From Bacteroidia bacterium (GTDB lineage Bacteria > Bacteroidota > Bacteroidia > J057): a stretch of DNA of 47,949 nt. The stretch lies in the NCBI GenBank assembly GCA_019695295.1, contig JAIBAH010000021.1, forward strand, positions 1 through 47,949, given 5' to 3'. The translations under genes and the position numbers were made by a program. Shown one piece after another: positions 31,617-40,671 of the stretch (its first letter is position 1; the number at the start of each line of letters is the position of its first letter). The notes under the pieces are model-generated. The model saw only the letters and a list, made by a program, of their open reading frames with translations. It made no database searches and had not been told where the DNA came from.

Positions 31617-33602
31617 TTAAGCGTCTATTCTTGCATACTTTGCATTCAGTTCAATAAACTCTCTTCTTGGTGCAACTTCATCGCCCATAAGCGTAGAGAA
31701 AATATGATCTGCTTCAGCGGCATTTTCGATACTTACCTGAAGGAATGTTCTTTTTTCAGGGTCCATCGTAGTTTCCCAAAGCTGCTCCGGATTCATCTCT
31801 CCCAATCCTTTATATCGCTGTGTATGTGCTTTATTATCTCCTCCCAACTCTCTTACAGCAAGTTCCCGTTGCTCCTCAGTCCAGCAATAGCGTTGGTTTT
31901 TACCGGATTTTACGAGATATAAAGGAGGCATTGCAATATATACATTCCCGGCCTGAATCAGCTCAGGCATATAACGGTAAAGCAAAGTAAGGAGAAGTGT
32001 ACGGATATGGCTACCATCAATATCCGCATCCGTCATGATAATGAGTTTACTGTAACGAAGTTTTTCGAGGGATACTTCTTCATCGGCACCGATTACTACA
32101 CCAAGGGCGGTAATGATATTCCGGATTTCTTCATTTTCATAAATCTGAACGCGGTTGGCTTTTTCTACGTTCAGGATTTTTCCTCTGAGCGGTAATATTG
32201 CCTGAAAGCGGCGGTCTCTTGCCTGTTTTGCACTTCCCCCTGCGGAGTCCCCTTCTACAAGGTACAACTCACATTCATCCGGGTTTTTGCTGGAACAGGG
32301 AGCCAGTTTTCCGGGCAATCCTCCTCCAATCAGATTGGAGCGTTTCTGAACTGCTTCACGGGCCTTTTTGGCGGCAAATCTTGCTTCGGCGGCCAGTATT
32401 ACCTTCTGTACAATTTTTTGAGAAATTTTGGGATTCTCTTCCAGATAATAGGCAAGTTGTTTATTCACAATAGTCTCCACAATTCCTGCCACATCAGAGT
32501 TTCCGAGTTTGGTTTTGGTTTGTCCTTCAAACTGAGGCTCAGCCACTTTCACAGAAATGATACAGGTCAGTCCTTCGCGGAAGTCGTCACCGGAAATCGG
32601 AATTTTCACTTTTTTCAGCAATCCCTGATTTTCAGCGTAAGCCTTGAGCGTACGGGTAAGTGCTTTTTTAAAGCCGATTACGTGTGTACCTCCTTCATGC
32701 GTATTAATATTATTGACATACGAATGGATGTTTTCATTATAGGAAGAATTATACTGAATGGCGATTTCCACTGGAGTACCCCCATCTTCCGCAGACCCTG
32801 AAACATAAATCGGAGGCTCATGCAAAGGAGTTCTGCTGGAGTCGAGGTATTTGACATACTCAACCAATCCTCCCTCAGAGTAAAATATCTTGGTAAAGAA
32901 CTGACTGTTGGGATCGTCGGATTTGGATTCAATTTGTGAAACGTCTTCTCTTTCATCCACAAGGATAATTTTCACTCCTTTATTCAGGAAAGACAACTCT
33001 CTTAAACGGGAAGCCAGCGTATCAAAACGAAAATCAACTGTATTGAAAATCGAATCGTCCGGATAAAACCGGGTTTCTGTCCCTCTTTCGGTAGTTTCGC
33101 CGATTTCCTTTACTTTTTCCTTGGCAACGCCCTTGCTGTATGACTGAAAATAAATTTTATTATTTCTGTAAACCATGACGGTACAAAGAGACGAAAGCGC
33201 ATTCACACACGATACCCCTACCCCGTGAAGACCACCGGATACTTTATAGGTATCCTTATCGAATTTCCCTCCTGCACCCAGCCTTGTCATTACAAGTTCA
33301 AGTGCGGAAATGCCTTCTTTTTCATGTACATCCACTGGAATTCCCCTTCCGTTATCCCTTACACTGACAGAGTTGTCCGCATGAATAATAACAGTTATTT
33401 CGGAACAATGCCCGGCAAGCGCTTCGTCTATAGAGTTATCCACTACTTCATATACGCAGTGATGTAATCCCCTTTCCCCTACGTCGCCGATATACATAGA
33501 CGGGCGTTTTCTTACGTGTTCTATCCCTTCTAATACCTGAATATTACTGGCAGAATAATCATTTACTTCATCTGTTTGATTTACAAACGGTGTTTCTTGC
33601 AT
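31617..33602 (-). CDS. gyrB: DNA gyrase subunit B (type IIA topoisomerase ATPase subunit)
   Basis: 661 residues. The GHKL ATPase has EVVDNSIDEA (52-61), DNGRGIP (83-89) and GGLHGVG; the Toprim domain has EGDSAGG and DADIDGSHI; the C-terminus is RREFIELNAKYARID. It hydrolyses ATP to power negative supercoiling with GyrA. ParE is a possible alternative, since the two are closely related, but the length, the E-L-Y-L-V-E-G-D-S and the P-L-R-G-K-I-L-N-V-E-K segments fit Bacteroidota GyrB. A TACCTTTG box at 33632-33639 is a likely promoter element. Confidence 0.93.
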   Translation of the reverse strand: MQETPFVNQTDEVNDYSASNIQVLEGIEHVRKRPSMYIGDVGERGLHHCVYEVVDNSIDEALAGHCSEITVIIHADNSVSVRDNGRGIPVDVHEKEGISALELVMTRLGAGGKFDKDTYKVSGGLHGVGVSCVNALSSLCTVMVYRNNKIYFQSYSKGVAKEKVKEIGETTERGTETRFYPDDSIFNTVDFRFDTLASRLRELSFLNKGVKIILVDEREDVSQIESKSDDPNSQFFTKIFYSEGGLVEYVKYLDSSRTPLHEPPIYVSGSAEDGGTPVEIAIQYNSSYNENIHSYVNNINTHEGGTHVIGFKKALTRTLKAYAENQGLLKKVKIPISGDDFREGLTCIISVKVAEPQFEGQTKTKLGNSDVAGIVETIVNKQLAYYLEENPKISQKIVQKVILAAEARFAAKKAREAVQKRSNLIGGGLPGKLAPCSSKNPDECELYLVEGDSAGGSAKQARDRRFQAILPLRGKILNVEKANRVQIYENEEIRNIITALGVVIGADEEVSLEKLRYSKLIIMTDADIDGSHIRTLLLTLLYRYMPELIQAGNVYIAMPPLYLVKSGKNQRYCWTEEQRELAVRELGGDNKAHTQRYKGLGEMNPEQLWETTMDPEKRTFLQVSIENAAEADHIFSTLMGDEVAPRREFIELNAKYARIDA

Positions 33603-33928
33603 ATACCTGAATTTCTATCTGAATTAGAGTACAAAGGTACGAATAAAAAACGAAAATATAAAATTTAAAACGCAATTTTTCGGACAATTTTCAATCTGAA
33701 TCATTCCCGGAATGAATCTGTTTATTCTTAAATCCTGAACCGGAATTTTTTACAGGATATTTCAAAAAAAAGGAGGTTACCGCAGCTATTTCCCCCTGAT
33801 AAATACTTCCAATTCCTTTGTAAAATAAAATTTCTTTAAGTAATTGTTTGTATTTTTCACAAAATATTCCGAACCTTGCAGAAAATTTAATTCCTAAGTT
33901 ATATTTTTATCTTAAACCATAACAATTT
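33603..33928. other. Divergent intergenic region, 326 bp
   Basis: Contains the gyrB -7 box at its left end. To the right it is AT-rich and must hold the promoter of the ExbB/ExbD genes, for which I found no clear box. No ORF or repeat is seen. Confidence 0.5.
33632..33639 (-). promoter_or_regulatory. Candidate gyrB -7 box TACCTTTG
   Basis: Matches TAnnTTTG on the minus strand about 30 bases before the gyrB ATG. The -33 element is not obvious. Confidence 0.5.
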
Positions 33929-34588
33929 ATGCTATTCCTCCAGACTGATAATACTAAAGAGGCACTGACTTTATTTGATTTAATCATGAAAGGCGGGCCT
34001 GTTCTGATACCGATTGCAATTCTGTTGTTTCTGGCTATTTATTTATTTATTGAAAGGCTGCTTGCATTAAGAACGCTTTCCCGCTCTCCGAAAGGATTAA
34101 CAGAATATGTCAAAAAAGCACTCGTTGCCGGCGAACTGAAACAGGCAACTCAGTATTGTGAAACACAGGAAGGGGCATTGCCGATGATTCTTCATGCTGG
34201 CCTTCAAACAATGTCGGCAGGAAGCAGCATTGATGATGTGGAAAAATCCATGGAGTCTGTGGCAAATATTGCTTTTACAAGAATAACGAACCCGCTTACG
34301 TTGCTGGGTCTTATTTCCGGGATAGCTCCAATGCTGGGATTCGTAGGAACAATCCTGGGAGTGATTCGTATTTTCTATAATATTTCTCTCTCTGACAATA
34401 TCAGTATTGGTATTATCGCAGGAGGATTGTATGAGAAAATGATTACGAGTTTTGCCGGTCTCGTGGTAGGAATTCTGGCTTATACGGCTTATCATTTCCT
34501 GAGCTATCTTGTGGACAAACAGGTACTGAAAGTAGAAATGGAATCCCTGGATTTCCTTACTTTCCTCAGACAGCCTTCCAAAGTTTAA
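33929..34588 (+). CDS. exbB: MotA/TolQ/ExbB-family proton channel protein
   Basis: 219 residues with an N-terminal membrane segment (about 24-48, VLIPIAILLFLAIYLFIERL) and two more (about 125-150 and 170-195). The TolQ/ExbB core reads N-P-L-T-L-L-G-L-I-S-G-I-A-P-M-L-G-F-V-G-T-I-L-G-V, then A-G-G-L-Y-E-K-M-I-T-S-F-A-G-L-V-V-G-I. With the ExbD-like partner 21 bases downstream it forms a proton-driven motor in the inner membrane. That motor would energise TonB-dependent receptors such as the SusC protein here, or the Tol-Pal system. No tonB follows, so the partner is not settled. Confidence 0.9.
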   Translation: MLFLQTDNTKEALTLFDLIMKGGPVLIPIAILLFLAIYLFIERLLALRTLSRSPKGLTEYVKKALVAGELKQATQYCETQEGALPMILHAGLQTMSAGSSIDDVEKSMESVANIAFTRITNPLTLLGLISGIAPMLGFVGTILGVIRIFYNISLSDNISIGIIAGGLYEKMITSFAGLVVGILAYTAYHFLSYLVDKQVLKVEMESLDFLTFLRQPSKV

Positions 34589-34609
34589 TCCTTTAATGAT
34601 TCACTGAAT

Positions 34610-35002
34610 ATGAAAATCAGGAAAAAATCAAAGTTTACGGCTGAGGTTACCACCGGACCACTGAACGATATTATGTTCTTTTTGCTGCTGTTCTTTCTGA
34701 TTATCTCTACAGTAGCGAATCCGAACGTGGTCAAACTGATGCTTCCCAAAGCGCAGACTACACAGGCTATCAATAAACAGCAAATTTCTCTTTCCATCAC
34801 TGCGGATAAGAAATATTATATCAATAAAGACGAGATTCCCTTCGAGCAATTAGAAGTAAAGCTTCAGGAGGTGGTAAACGGGATGGAATCGCCTACGGTG
34901 GTTTTGCGTCCGGACCAAAGCCTGAGTGTGCAGGACCTCGTGGATGTATGGCAAATCTCAATTAAAAATAATATTAAAATGGTACTGGCTGTGCAGAAAT
35001 AA
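34610..35002 (+). CDS. exbD: ExbD/TolR-family motor protein
   Basis: 130 residues: a basic cytoplasmic start (MKIRKKSKF), one membrane helix at about 21-38 and a periplasmic domain. The helix carries the essential proton-carrying aspartate, D20 in P-L-N-D-I-M-F-F-L-L-L-F-F. The periplasmic part (VKLMLPKAQ... VVLRPDQSLSVQDLVDV) has the ExbD/TolR pattern. It works with the ExbB-like protein encoded immediately upstream, in the same operon. Confidence 0.92.
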   Translation: MKIRKKSKFTAEVTTGPLNDIMFFLLLFFLIISTVANPNVVKLMLPKAQTTQAINKQQISLSITADKKYYINKDEIPFEQLEVKLQEVVNGMESPTVVLRPDQSLSVQDLVDVWQISIKNNIKMVLAVQK

Positions 35003-35029
35003 GTTTCAGCCAGGTATATACAAACTGAC

Positions 35030-35069
35030 AAAATCCTTGCTTTGAATACGATTCACTGCAAGGATTTTT
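35030..35069 (+). terminator. Terminator after exbD
   Basis: Arms AAAATCCTTGC (35030-35040) and GCAAGGATTTT (35058-35068) are followed by T residues, 28 bases past the exbD stop. Confidence 0.8.
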
Positions 35070-35126
35070 CTTTATGGAAGACCGTAGGCGGAGCCGAAAT
35101 TGCTTCTCCTGTTTGTAAAAGCAAAC

Positions 35127-35159
35127 AAAAAGGAGGCAAACCTTTATGAGGTTGCCTCC
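35127..35159 (-). terminator. Terminator after the CBS-type gene
   Basis: Arms GGAGGCAA (35132-35139) and TTGCCTCC (35152-35159), extended by CCT/AGG inside, with TTTTT on the minus strand. Confidence 0.75.
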
Positions 35160-35215
35160 CGTAGCAGGGGAAAGAATAGCATTCCCGGTTTAAGAAGAAG
35201 TAAACTGAACTTTCA

Positions 35216-36583
35216 TTAAGAAGCCAGTATTTGTATCAAATCAAATTCAGTGATAATTTCCAGGTCTCCGTTCAGCTGAACGAGTACTGCGGGATTATTT
35301 TTATTGATTAATTTTGAAATTGCGTCAATTCTGGTAGAAGGTAATACAAAAGGGAAAGGGTCATTCATTACTGAAGAAACGGAAGCTCCCTTCATGGTAG
35401 GATTATCAATCATGATATTGAGAATTCTGCTTTCTGTAATACTTCCCACCACTCTGTTATCCATTGTTACAACGGGAAGCTGTGAAATATTTTTTTCACG
35501 CATCAGAGAAATTGCATCCACAAGGGTTTGATTCGGACTTAAAGTAGTGATTTTTTCATTTCCTTTTTGCTCAATAATTTGCTGAGCAGTTACAAAACTG
35601 CCTTCTTCCACAAAATTATGGTCTTTCATCCAAATATCATTATATACCTTACCCAGATAACGTGTTCCGTGATCAGGGAGAATGATTACCATGACATCAT
35701 TGGGTTTGAGGTTTTCTTTTGCGTATTCCAGTGCTCCATATACCGCTGAACCACAGGACCAGCCCACAAATAATCCTTCGAGACGGGCAAGTTTGCGGGT
35801 CATCAGGGCAGCGTCTTTATCGGTAACCTTGATGATTTTATCAATCACAGACATATTACAGTTTGCAGGAACGATGTCCTCCCCTATTCCCTCGGTAAGA
35901 TAGGGATAAATTTCGGCTTCATCAAAGATTCCGGTTTCATGGAGTTTTTTGAATACAGACCCGTAGGTGTCCAGCCCTATCGTTTTAAGGGAAGGATTTT
36001 TTTCTTTAAGATACTGAGAAACCCCGCAGATAGTTCCACAAGTTCCCATTCCTGCTGCGAAGTGGGTAATTTTCCCTTCTGTCTGATCCCAGATTTCAGG
36101 GCCTGTGGTTTCATAGTGTGCGGCAGTATTGCTCATATTATCATACTGATTCATCCAGATTGAGTTGGGGATTTCCTGTTCGAGGCGGCGGGCAGTGGAA
36201 TAATAAGAACGAGGGTCTTCCGGCTCTACGTTTGTAGGGCACACGATAACTTCCGCCCCTACCGCCCTGAGAATATCGATTTTTTCCTTGGATTGCTTAT
36301 CGGCCATTGTGAAAATACAGCGATATCCTTTAATCACAGCGGCAAGTGCAAGTCCCATACCGGTATTTCCGGAAGTACTTTCAATAATGGTTCCTCCCGG
36401 GCGGATTTTGCCGTTTTTTTCGGCGTCTTCGAGCATTTTTACAGCCATCCTGTCCTTGATACTCTGACCCGGATTGAAATACTCTACTTTTACCAGAACA
36501 GTTCCTTTAATACTGCCTGTGATATTATTCAGCTTTAATAAAGGAGTATTACCAATGGTTTCTAAGATATTATTATACCACAT
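35216..36583 (-). CDS. Cystathionine beta-synthase / cysteine synthase with CBS pair
   Basis: 455 residues. The fold-type II PLP domain (about 1-325) has K43 in Q-S-I-K-D-R-M-A as Schiff-base lysine, STSGNTG (69-75) and the phosphate-binding loop G-M-G-T-C-G-T, where the family usually has G-T-G-G-T. The C-terminal ~120 residues form two CBS motifs (S-P-N-Q-T-L-V-D-A-I-S-L-M..., ending E-F-D-L-I-Q-I-L-A-S). The length and the C-terminal CBS pair match cystathionine beta-synthases: serine plus homocysteine, or H2S in a cysteine-synthase role. Bateman domains often bind adenosyl ligands and tune activity. No heme-binding N-terminal extension is present. Which reaction dominates cannot be told from sequence. 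Confidence 0.9.
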   Translation of the reverse strand: MWYNNILETIGNTPLLKLNNITGSIKGTVLVKVEYFNPGQSIKDRMAVKMLEDAEKNGKIRPGGTIIESTSGNTGMGLALAAVIKGYRCIFTMADKQSKEKIDILRAVGAEVIVCPTNVEPEDPRSYYSTARRLEQEIPNSIWMNQYDNMSNTAAHYETTGPEIWDQTEGKITHFAAGMGTCGTICGVSQYLKEKNPSLKTIGLDTYGSVFKKLHETGIFDEAEIYPYLTEGIGEDIVPANCNMSVIDKIIKVTDKDAALMTRKLARLEGLFVGWSCGSAVYGALEYAKENLKPNDVMVIILPDHGTRYLGKVYNDIWMKDHNFVEEGSFVTAQQIIEQKGNEKITTLSPNQTLVDAISLMREKNISQLPVVTMDNRVVGSITESRILNIMIDNPTMKGASVSSVMNDPFPFVLPSTRIDAISKLINKNNPAVLVQLNGDLEIITEFDLIQILAS

Positions 36584-36739
36584 AAAAATAATGTATTATA
36601 TATAAAACTGGATTGCGGTTTATTTAACCGGAATTTTGCGGCAAAGTTAGGAAGGATATGACTTTAATCCTAATTTTAACCAGGAATTATCCCACTCAGA
36701 CATAAAAAGCCGTGTCATTTCCCTCTTTTTCGGGAAAAA

Positions 36740-37648
36740 TCATACCGTTTGCTGGTTTTGGGAAACGGGCATTTTATCCAGATAGTCTATCAGATTATAG
36801 ATTGTTTCGATTACGGTCACGCTTTTGGGAACCTCTTCCTTGATTTTTAATACCTGAGTACCAGAAAGAATAATTTCTTTTCCGGCAAAAGCTTTGGTAA
36901 GAATTTGAATATAATCAATGAGTTTCTGATGAGAAGGATACGTGGTAATCGCAGAAACAAGAACATCCGGATTAAAAATAGAAATCGTATCAATCAAATC
37001 ATTCAACGGGAGAGACTGACCCAGATATACCACTCTGAACCCTCTTTTTTTGATGAGAAAGCAGGCAAAGAGTAATCCTATTTCGTGCCATTCTCCTTCC
37101 GGAAGAAAGAGAATAAACTTCTTTTTATCAGTATCGGTACTGACCGGCAAGTCATCAATCGCGGCGAGCAGTTTCTGACGAATCAGGCCCGAGATAAAAT
37201 GTTCCTGAGCGGGATTGATTCCTCCGGTCATCCATAGAATGCCTACTCTTTCCAGAAAAGGCAGCAGGATATTCAGCGCAGTCTGTTCAAATCCCTCAGA
37301 ATCATTCTGCAGTTTCAATACCTGATTAAACCGGATTTCGTCCAGATTGACCATGGAAAGAATGAGCGTACTTACCTGAACAGGATAATCTGCTTTACCA
37401 ACTGAGATAGATTCTACAAGAGCCATGATTTCTGAAGCAGAAAGGCTGGCGATTTTAGAAATTTTAATTCCGTTATGATTCAGAAAGCTCACATTGAGAA
37501 TGTGCTTAAGATCTGCGTCAGAATAAGTACGTATATTCGTGCAGGTTCTTTCCGGAGAAATTATATTATAGCGTTGCTCCCAGATACGGATAGTATGCGC
37601 TTTAATGCCGGATAAATACTCTAAATCTTTAATTGAATAGCTTCCCAA
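36740..37648 (-). CDS. MerR-type regulator with cobalamin-binding domain (CarH/LitR-like)
   Basis: 302 residues from a TTG start at 37648 (a TAA lies directly upstream). The MerR DNA-binding domain covers about 1-70 (SIKDLEYLSGIKAHTIRIWEQRY). A four-helix cap follows with W139 and E149-H150 (LWMTGGINPAQEHF), matching the W-x9-EH motif that shields adenosylcobalamin in CarH. Then comes a B12-binding Rossmann domain with H188 and G191 in E-W-H-E-I-G, matching DxHxxG apart from the Asp. CarH proteins repress carotenoid genes in the dark and let go in light when the cobalamin photolyses. No carotenoid or photolyase gene is nearby, so the target is elsewhere. Confidence 0.92.
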   Translation of the reverse strand: MGSYSIKDLEYLSGIKAHTIRIWEQRYNIISPERTCTNIRTYSDADLKHILNVSFLNHNGIKISKIASLSASEIMALVESISVGKADYPVQVSTLILSMVNLDEIRFNQVLKLQNDSEGFEQTALNILLPFLERVGILWMTGGINPAQEHFISGLIRQKLLAAIDDLPVSTDTDKKKFILFLPEGEWHEIGLLFACFLIKKRGFRVVYLGQSLPLNDLIDTISIFNPDVLVSAITTYPSHQKLIDYIQILTKAFAGKEIILSGTQVLKIKEEVPKSVTVIETIYNLIDYLDKMPVSQNQQTV

Positions 37649-37744
37649 TTATATAATTATTTAAAAAAGTAAAAAACTGAGTAAACAAATCGAATACAAA
37701 AATAGAACAAAAAATTATATTGACCTAAAAATGATAATTTAAAC

Positions 37745-37790
37745 ATAAAAAACCGGACTGAGCACAAAGAACTATGCTACAATCCGGTTT
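37745..37790 (-). terminator. Terminator after the Sus-type operon
   Basis: Arms AAACCGGA (37750-37757) and TCCGGTTT (37783-37790), with six Ts on the minus strand, just past the stop at 37808. Confidence 0.75.
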
Positions 37791-37807
37791 ATATAAACTT
37801 ATAAAAT

Positions 37808-38677
37808 CTATTCGGATAAGTGCCAGACTTCGTAGAAGCCGTTCGGCATCAGGACAATATCCTCCACAGTTTCTGCAAGAGTCGGAGCTCCTGTTTTGGT
37901 TTTGATTATTTTGAAGCGCATCTGAATGATTCTTCTGCTGGGGAAAGCCTGCATTGCTTCAGCGAACAACTTCTCCGGGATAAAGCTAAACCGGTAAATA
38001 TCATTGCTTGTGGCTTTCATTTTTAACTTATCGTTAGAGCCTACCAATCCAAGGGTAGAAACCCGTACTTTTGTAGTAGAATCATCTAAAACTCCTTCTG
38101 CAAAAACACTAAACTCTGTATTGGAAATCAGTTCGGGTTTGGTTTCCAGTTTGCGGTCATAGAAAATCGTGAATGCGTCGTTCATTTTGATATAAACGGT
38201 ATCCTTTTTCACCTTATCCGGAAATACATACAGTTTTTTGGGGCCGGAAGCAGGCGGTTCAACCAAAAGAGATAAGTCTTCTGTCTGAGCAGAGCCATCA
38301 ACGGCTTTTGCGAGCATAAAAAAATCCTTTGCATAACAGGTTGCAGCATCTACCCCATAAAACGAGACGGGAACCATTTTAAAACTCCAGACATTGTCTC
38401 CTTCATACTTCATTTTCAGATTTGGGTTGGAGGCTCCCCAACTCCCCTGTGCCCACTCAGCAGGCCTGCCGGCTTCTTCGGGTTTCCATGTCCAGAGATA
38501 TACGTCTTCCGGGTCATGATTCAGTAATTGCTGATTGGTACATTGCTTTATATCAATGATAAACTTTACGGAATCCGTCGGGGAAAAATCCGCAGGCTCA
38601 GCGGTGAGTGCCTGTGCAAATAAATTTCCTGAATTTACAAGGCAAATTAATAAAAGTGAGAATATTATCTTTTTCAT
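37808..38677 (-). CDS. Exported protein of unknown function in SusC/SusD operon
   Basis: 289 residues with a signal peptide (1-22, ending NLFAQA). The mature part is beta-rich and seems to hold two related halves. An N-terminal segment (PADFSPTDSVKFIIDIKQC... DVYLWTWKPEEAGRP) has features of starch-binding-type SusE/SusF proteins, with several aromatic residues (W-T-W, W-A-Q-G-S-W, V-W-S-F). A second segment (about 140-280) repeats a P-D-K-V-K-K-D... I-F-Y-D-R-K pattern. It is the fourth and last gene of the operon, 39 bp after the preceding one, so a surface glycan- or ligand-binding role is inferred. It lacks a lipobox. Confidence 0.75.
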   Translation of the reverse strand: MKKIIFSLLLICLVNSGNLFAQALTAEPADFSPTDSVKFIIDIKQCTNQQLLNHDPEDVYLWTWKPEEAGRPAEWAQGSWGASNPNLKMKYEGDNVWSFKMVPVSFYGVDAATCYAKDFFMLAKAVDGSAQTEDLSLLVEPPASGPKKLYVFPDKVKKDTVYIKMNDAFTIFYDRKLETKPELISNTEFSVFAEGVLDDSTTKVRVSTLGLVGSNDKLKMKATSNDIYRFSFIPEKLFAEAMQAFPSRRIIQMRFKIIKTKTGAPTLAETVEDIVLMPNGFYEVWHLSE

Positions 38678-38716
38678 TCAATTTTAAGATTTACAGTTTA
38701 AAAAATTAACCGGGAC

Positions 38717-39193
38717 TTATTGTCTTTGGAAAGAAAAATTGTAGGTAATGGCTTTTTTTCCTCTGTAAAACCGGGAAACCTTGAAAGCCAGCTCATTGTC
38801 GCTCGTACGAATCGGACGCAGCAAATCCCACTCAGCCTCTCCGTTATTGATGATTACTTTTGTTGGGAATGTATTGTCATCAAAGCTCCACGCAAGATTC
38901 GTACTGCCGGTAGTAAAATAATCCGGGGTATCGTTGGCATTTACCGTTACATTTTCCGGCCCGAAGGTAACCTCCATGGGAGTAGTTCCCAGATATAGTT
39001 CGGACACATCGAGGGTTTTGTTCAGGTTAAGGGTTAGCTCATCGACCTGCTCTACTTTGGCAAGGCGGAAAGTACCCTGAATTCCTTCTACCTGACTATA
39101 AGGGTCTCCAATGGGATATTCCTGTGGTTTTTTACAACCTGAAACAGTCACAAAAGCGATGAATAACAGAATGAAAATATTTTGGATACGCAT
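38717..39193 (-). CDS. Small lipoprotein in SusC/SusD operon
   Basis: 158 residues with a lipobox V-S-G-C at about residue 20 and a predicted beta-sandwich mature part (GIQGTFRLAKVEQVDE... PMEVTFGPENVTVN ... KVSRFYRGKKAITYNFSF). Small lipoproteins of this layout (DUF5004-like) are often encoded next to susD in Bacteroidota. It sits 33 bp downstream of susD and 39 bp upstream of the next gene, so all four genes form one operon. Binding function is inferred from position only. Confidence 0.78.
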   Translation of the reverse strand: MRIQNIFILLFIAFVTVSGCKKPQEYPIGDPYSQVEGIQGTFRLAKVEQVDELTLNLNKTLDVSELYLGTTPMEVTFGPENVTVNANDTPDYFTTGSTNLAWSFDDNTFPTKVIINNGEAEWDLLRPIRTSDNELAFKVSRFYRGKKAITYNFSFQRQ

Positions 39194-39226
39194 ATTCTGA
39201 TAAATTTTTGTTTAATGTATTAAAGA

Positions 39227-40651
39227 TTAATTACAACCCCCTTCTTCATTTCTGAGAATGTCCAGGTTACCGGCAATTTCCGCATTCGGAATCTGAGCAA
39301 TCATTCCGGGGCAATTCCAGACCACCGGCTCAAGCACACGAATTGTCAAGTTGGGTTGTTCAAAAGCCCCGATTCTTTTTATGTCATGCAAGCGGTTTCC
39401 TTCGCTGAACATTTCGATACGACGCTGTTTCCGTACTTCATTTTTCAGTGCTGTGGCATCGGTTGCGGTGAAGTCTGTGAGACCTGCCCGGTTTCTGATT
39501 GCGTTCAGGTCTGCCAGTGCGGCCAGCGGATTAGAAGCCGCAAGACATTCCGCTCTCATCAGTTTCAAATCGGTCAGATGAATTACCGGAATAATGAACT
39601 TTCTGCTATTATTGAGGTAATTATATTTTTTGTTGATAACGACTGTCCTTCCGTCCACGTTGCCTGTTTCAATCCATGCAGCAGCCCTCAAATCATTGGG
39701 TTCTGAGTTTACAAGAGATAGAATTTCCTCAGAAACCGGAAGGTCTGCATTACCATTAGAGCGTTTTTTGTACCGGTCCAGCAGTTCTGTATTGATATCT
39801 TCACGGCTATACAATCCAAAAATCACTTCTTTTCCAAAAGGCTGGGCATCCGTTCCCCAGGTTGAAATTCTTTTTTCGAGGTCCATTTCAAGGTCATTTC
39901 CCTGATGCTGAATTACTTCATCCAGCAACGGAAGACAACCGGCGGTATTATTCATCTGAAAAAGTACCCTTGCTTTATAGGCTTTTGCTGCCCAGACATC
40001 GGCATACCATTTGGGTACGTTGTAATTCCCCCCTAAAGCAGAGATTGCTTCGTCAAGGTCTTTCAGTACCTGAGTATATACTTCCTGAGTGGTATTTCTG
40101 AGTCCTCTGTCCTGGCTTGGCTCTAATCTGAGGGGAATTCCGGATTGTGTTTCATTTTCTCTTCCGCTTCCGTAAGGCTGCCCAAACAGGCGTACCACTT
40201 CAAAGTGCCCTACGGCTCTCCAGAATTTGCATTGACCTTCGAACCATTTTTTATCCTGCTCTGTAAGTCCGGGAACGGATTCCAGATTTGCAAGGATGGT
40301 ATTGGCACGATAAATTACGATATAAGGGTCTTGCCAGACTTCCCCGCAGGCAGGGATAAAAATAGAAGTTCTGTGATTATAGAAGGAGCCCCAGTCGGTT
40401 GTAAACAGGGTTCCATCCAGGTCATCGGCCATCATATCGGCAAGATACCAGGTTCTTCCTCCGAAATAATTACCGGAGCGGGCTGCGTCATACGAACTGT
40501 TGAGCAGCTTCATGAGACTATCCTTATTCTTCAATGCGTCTTCTTCGAGAATTACGCCTTCCGGCTTCAACTCCAGAAAGTCTTTACAGGAAGTAAATGC
40601 CACTCCTGTGAGAAGAAATAATAAAAAGATATAATTTGATATTTTTTTCAT
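39227..40651 (-). CDS. SusD/RagB-family outer-membrane lipoprotein
   Basis: 474 residues with a lipobox F-T-S-C at about residue 22 followed by K-D-F-L-E-L-K-P-E-G, the normal SusD start. A helical TPR-like body follows, with V-Y-T-Q-V-L-K-D-L-D-E-A, K-A-Y-K-A-R-V-L-F-Q-M-N and, near the C-terminus, L-M-R-A-E-C-L-A-A... L-N-A-I-R-N-R-A-G-L and R-R-I-E-M-F-S-E-G-N-R-L-H-D-I-K-R. These match the RagB/SusD family. It sits on the cell surface as the lid of the SusC transporter and binds the oligomer to be imported. It lies 20 bp after susC. Confidence 0.95.
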   Translation of the reverse strand: MKKISNYIFLLFLLTGVAFTSCKDFLELKPEGVILEEDALKNKDSLMKLLNSSYDAARSGNYFGGRTWYLADMMADDLDGTLFTTDWGSFYNHRTSIFIPACGEVWQDPYIVIYRANTILANLESVPGLTEQDKKWFEGQCKFWRAVGHFEVVRLFGQPYGSGRENETQSGIPLRLEPSQDRGLRNTTQEVYTQVLKDLDEAISALGGNYNVPKWYADVWAAKAYKARVLFQMNNTAGCLPLLDEVIQHQGNDLEMDLEKRISTWGTDAQPFGKEVIFGLYSREDINTELLDRYKKRSNGNADLPVSEEILSLVNSEPNDLRAAAWIETGNVDGRTVVINKKYNYLNNSRKFIIPVIHLTDLKLMRAECLAASNPLAALADLNAIRNRAGLTDFTATDATALKNEVRKQRRIEMFSEGNRLHDIKRIGAFEQPNLTIRVLEPVVWNCPGMIAQIPNAEIAGNLDILRNEEGGCN

Positions 40652-40671
40652 TTTTTTCTAAATAAGATTAA

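Noticed and set aside
27350-36583. Sulfonolipid (capnine-type) cluster from comB plus the PLP synthase
   Set aside because: The PLP enzyme has CBS domains and normal cystathionine/cysteine synthase features, lies about 7 kb from comB, and no acyltransferase is present.
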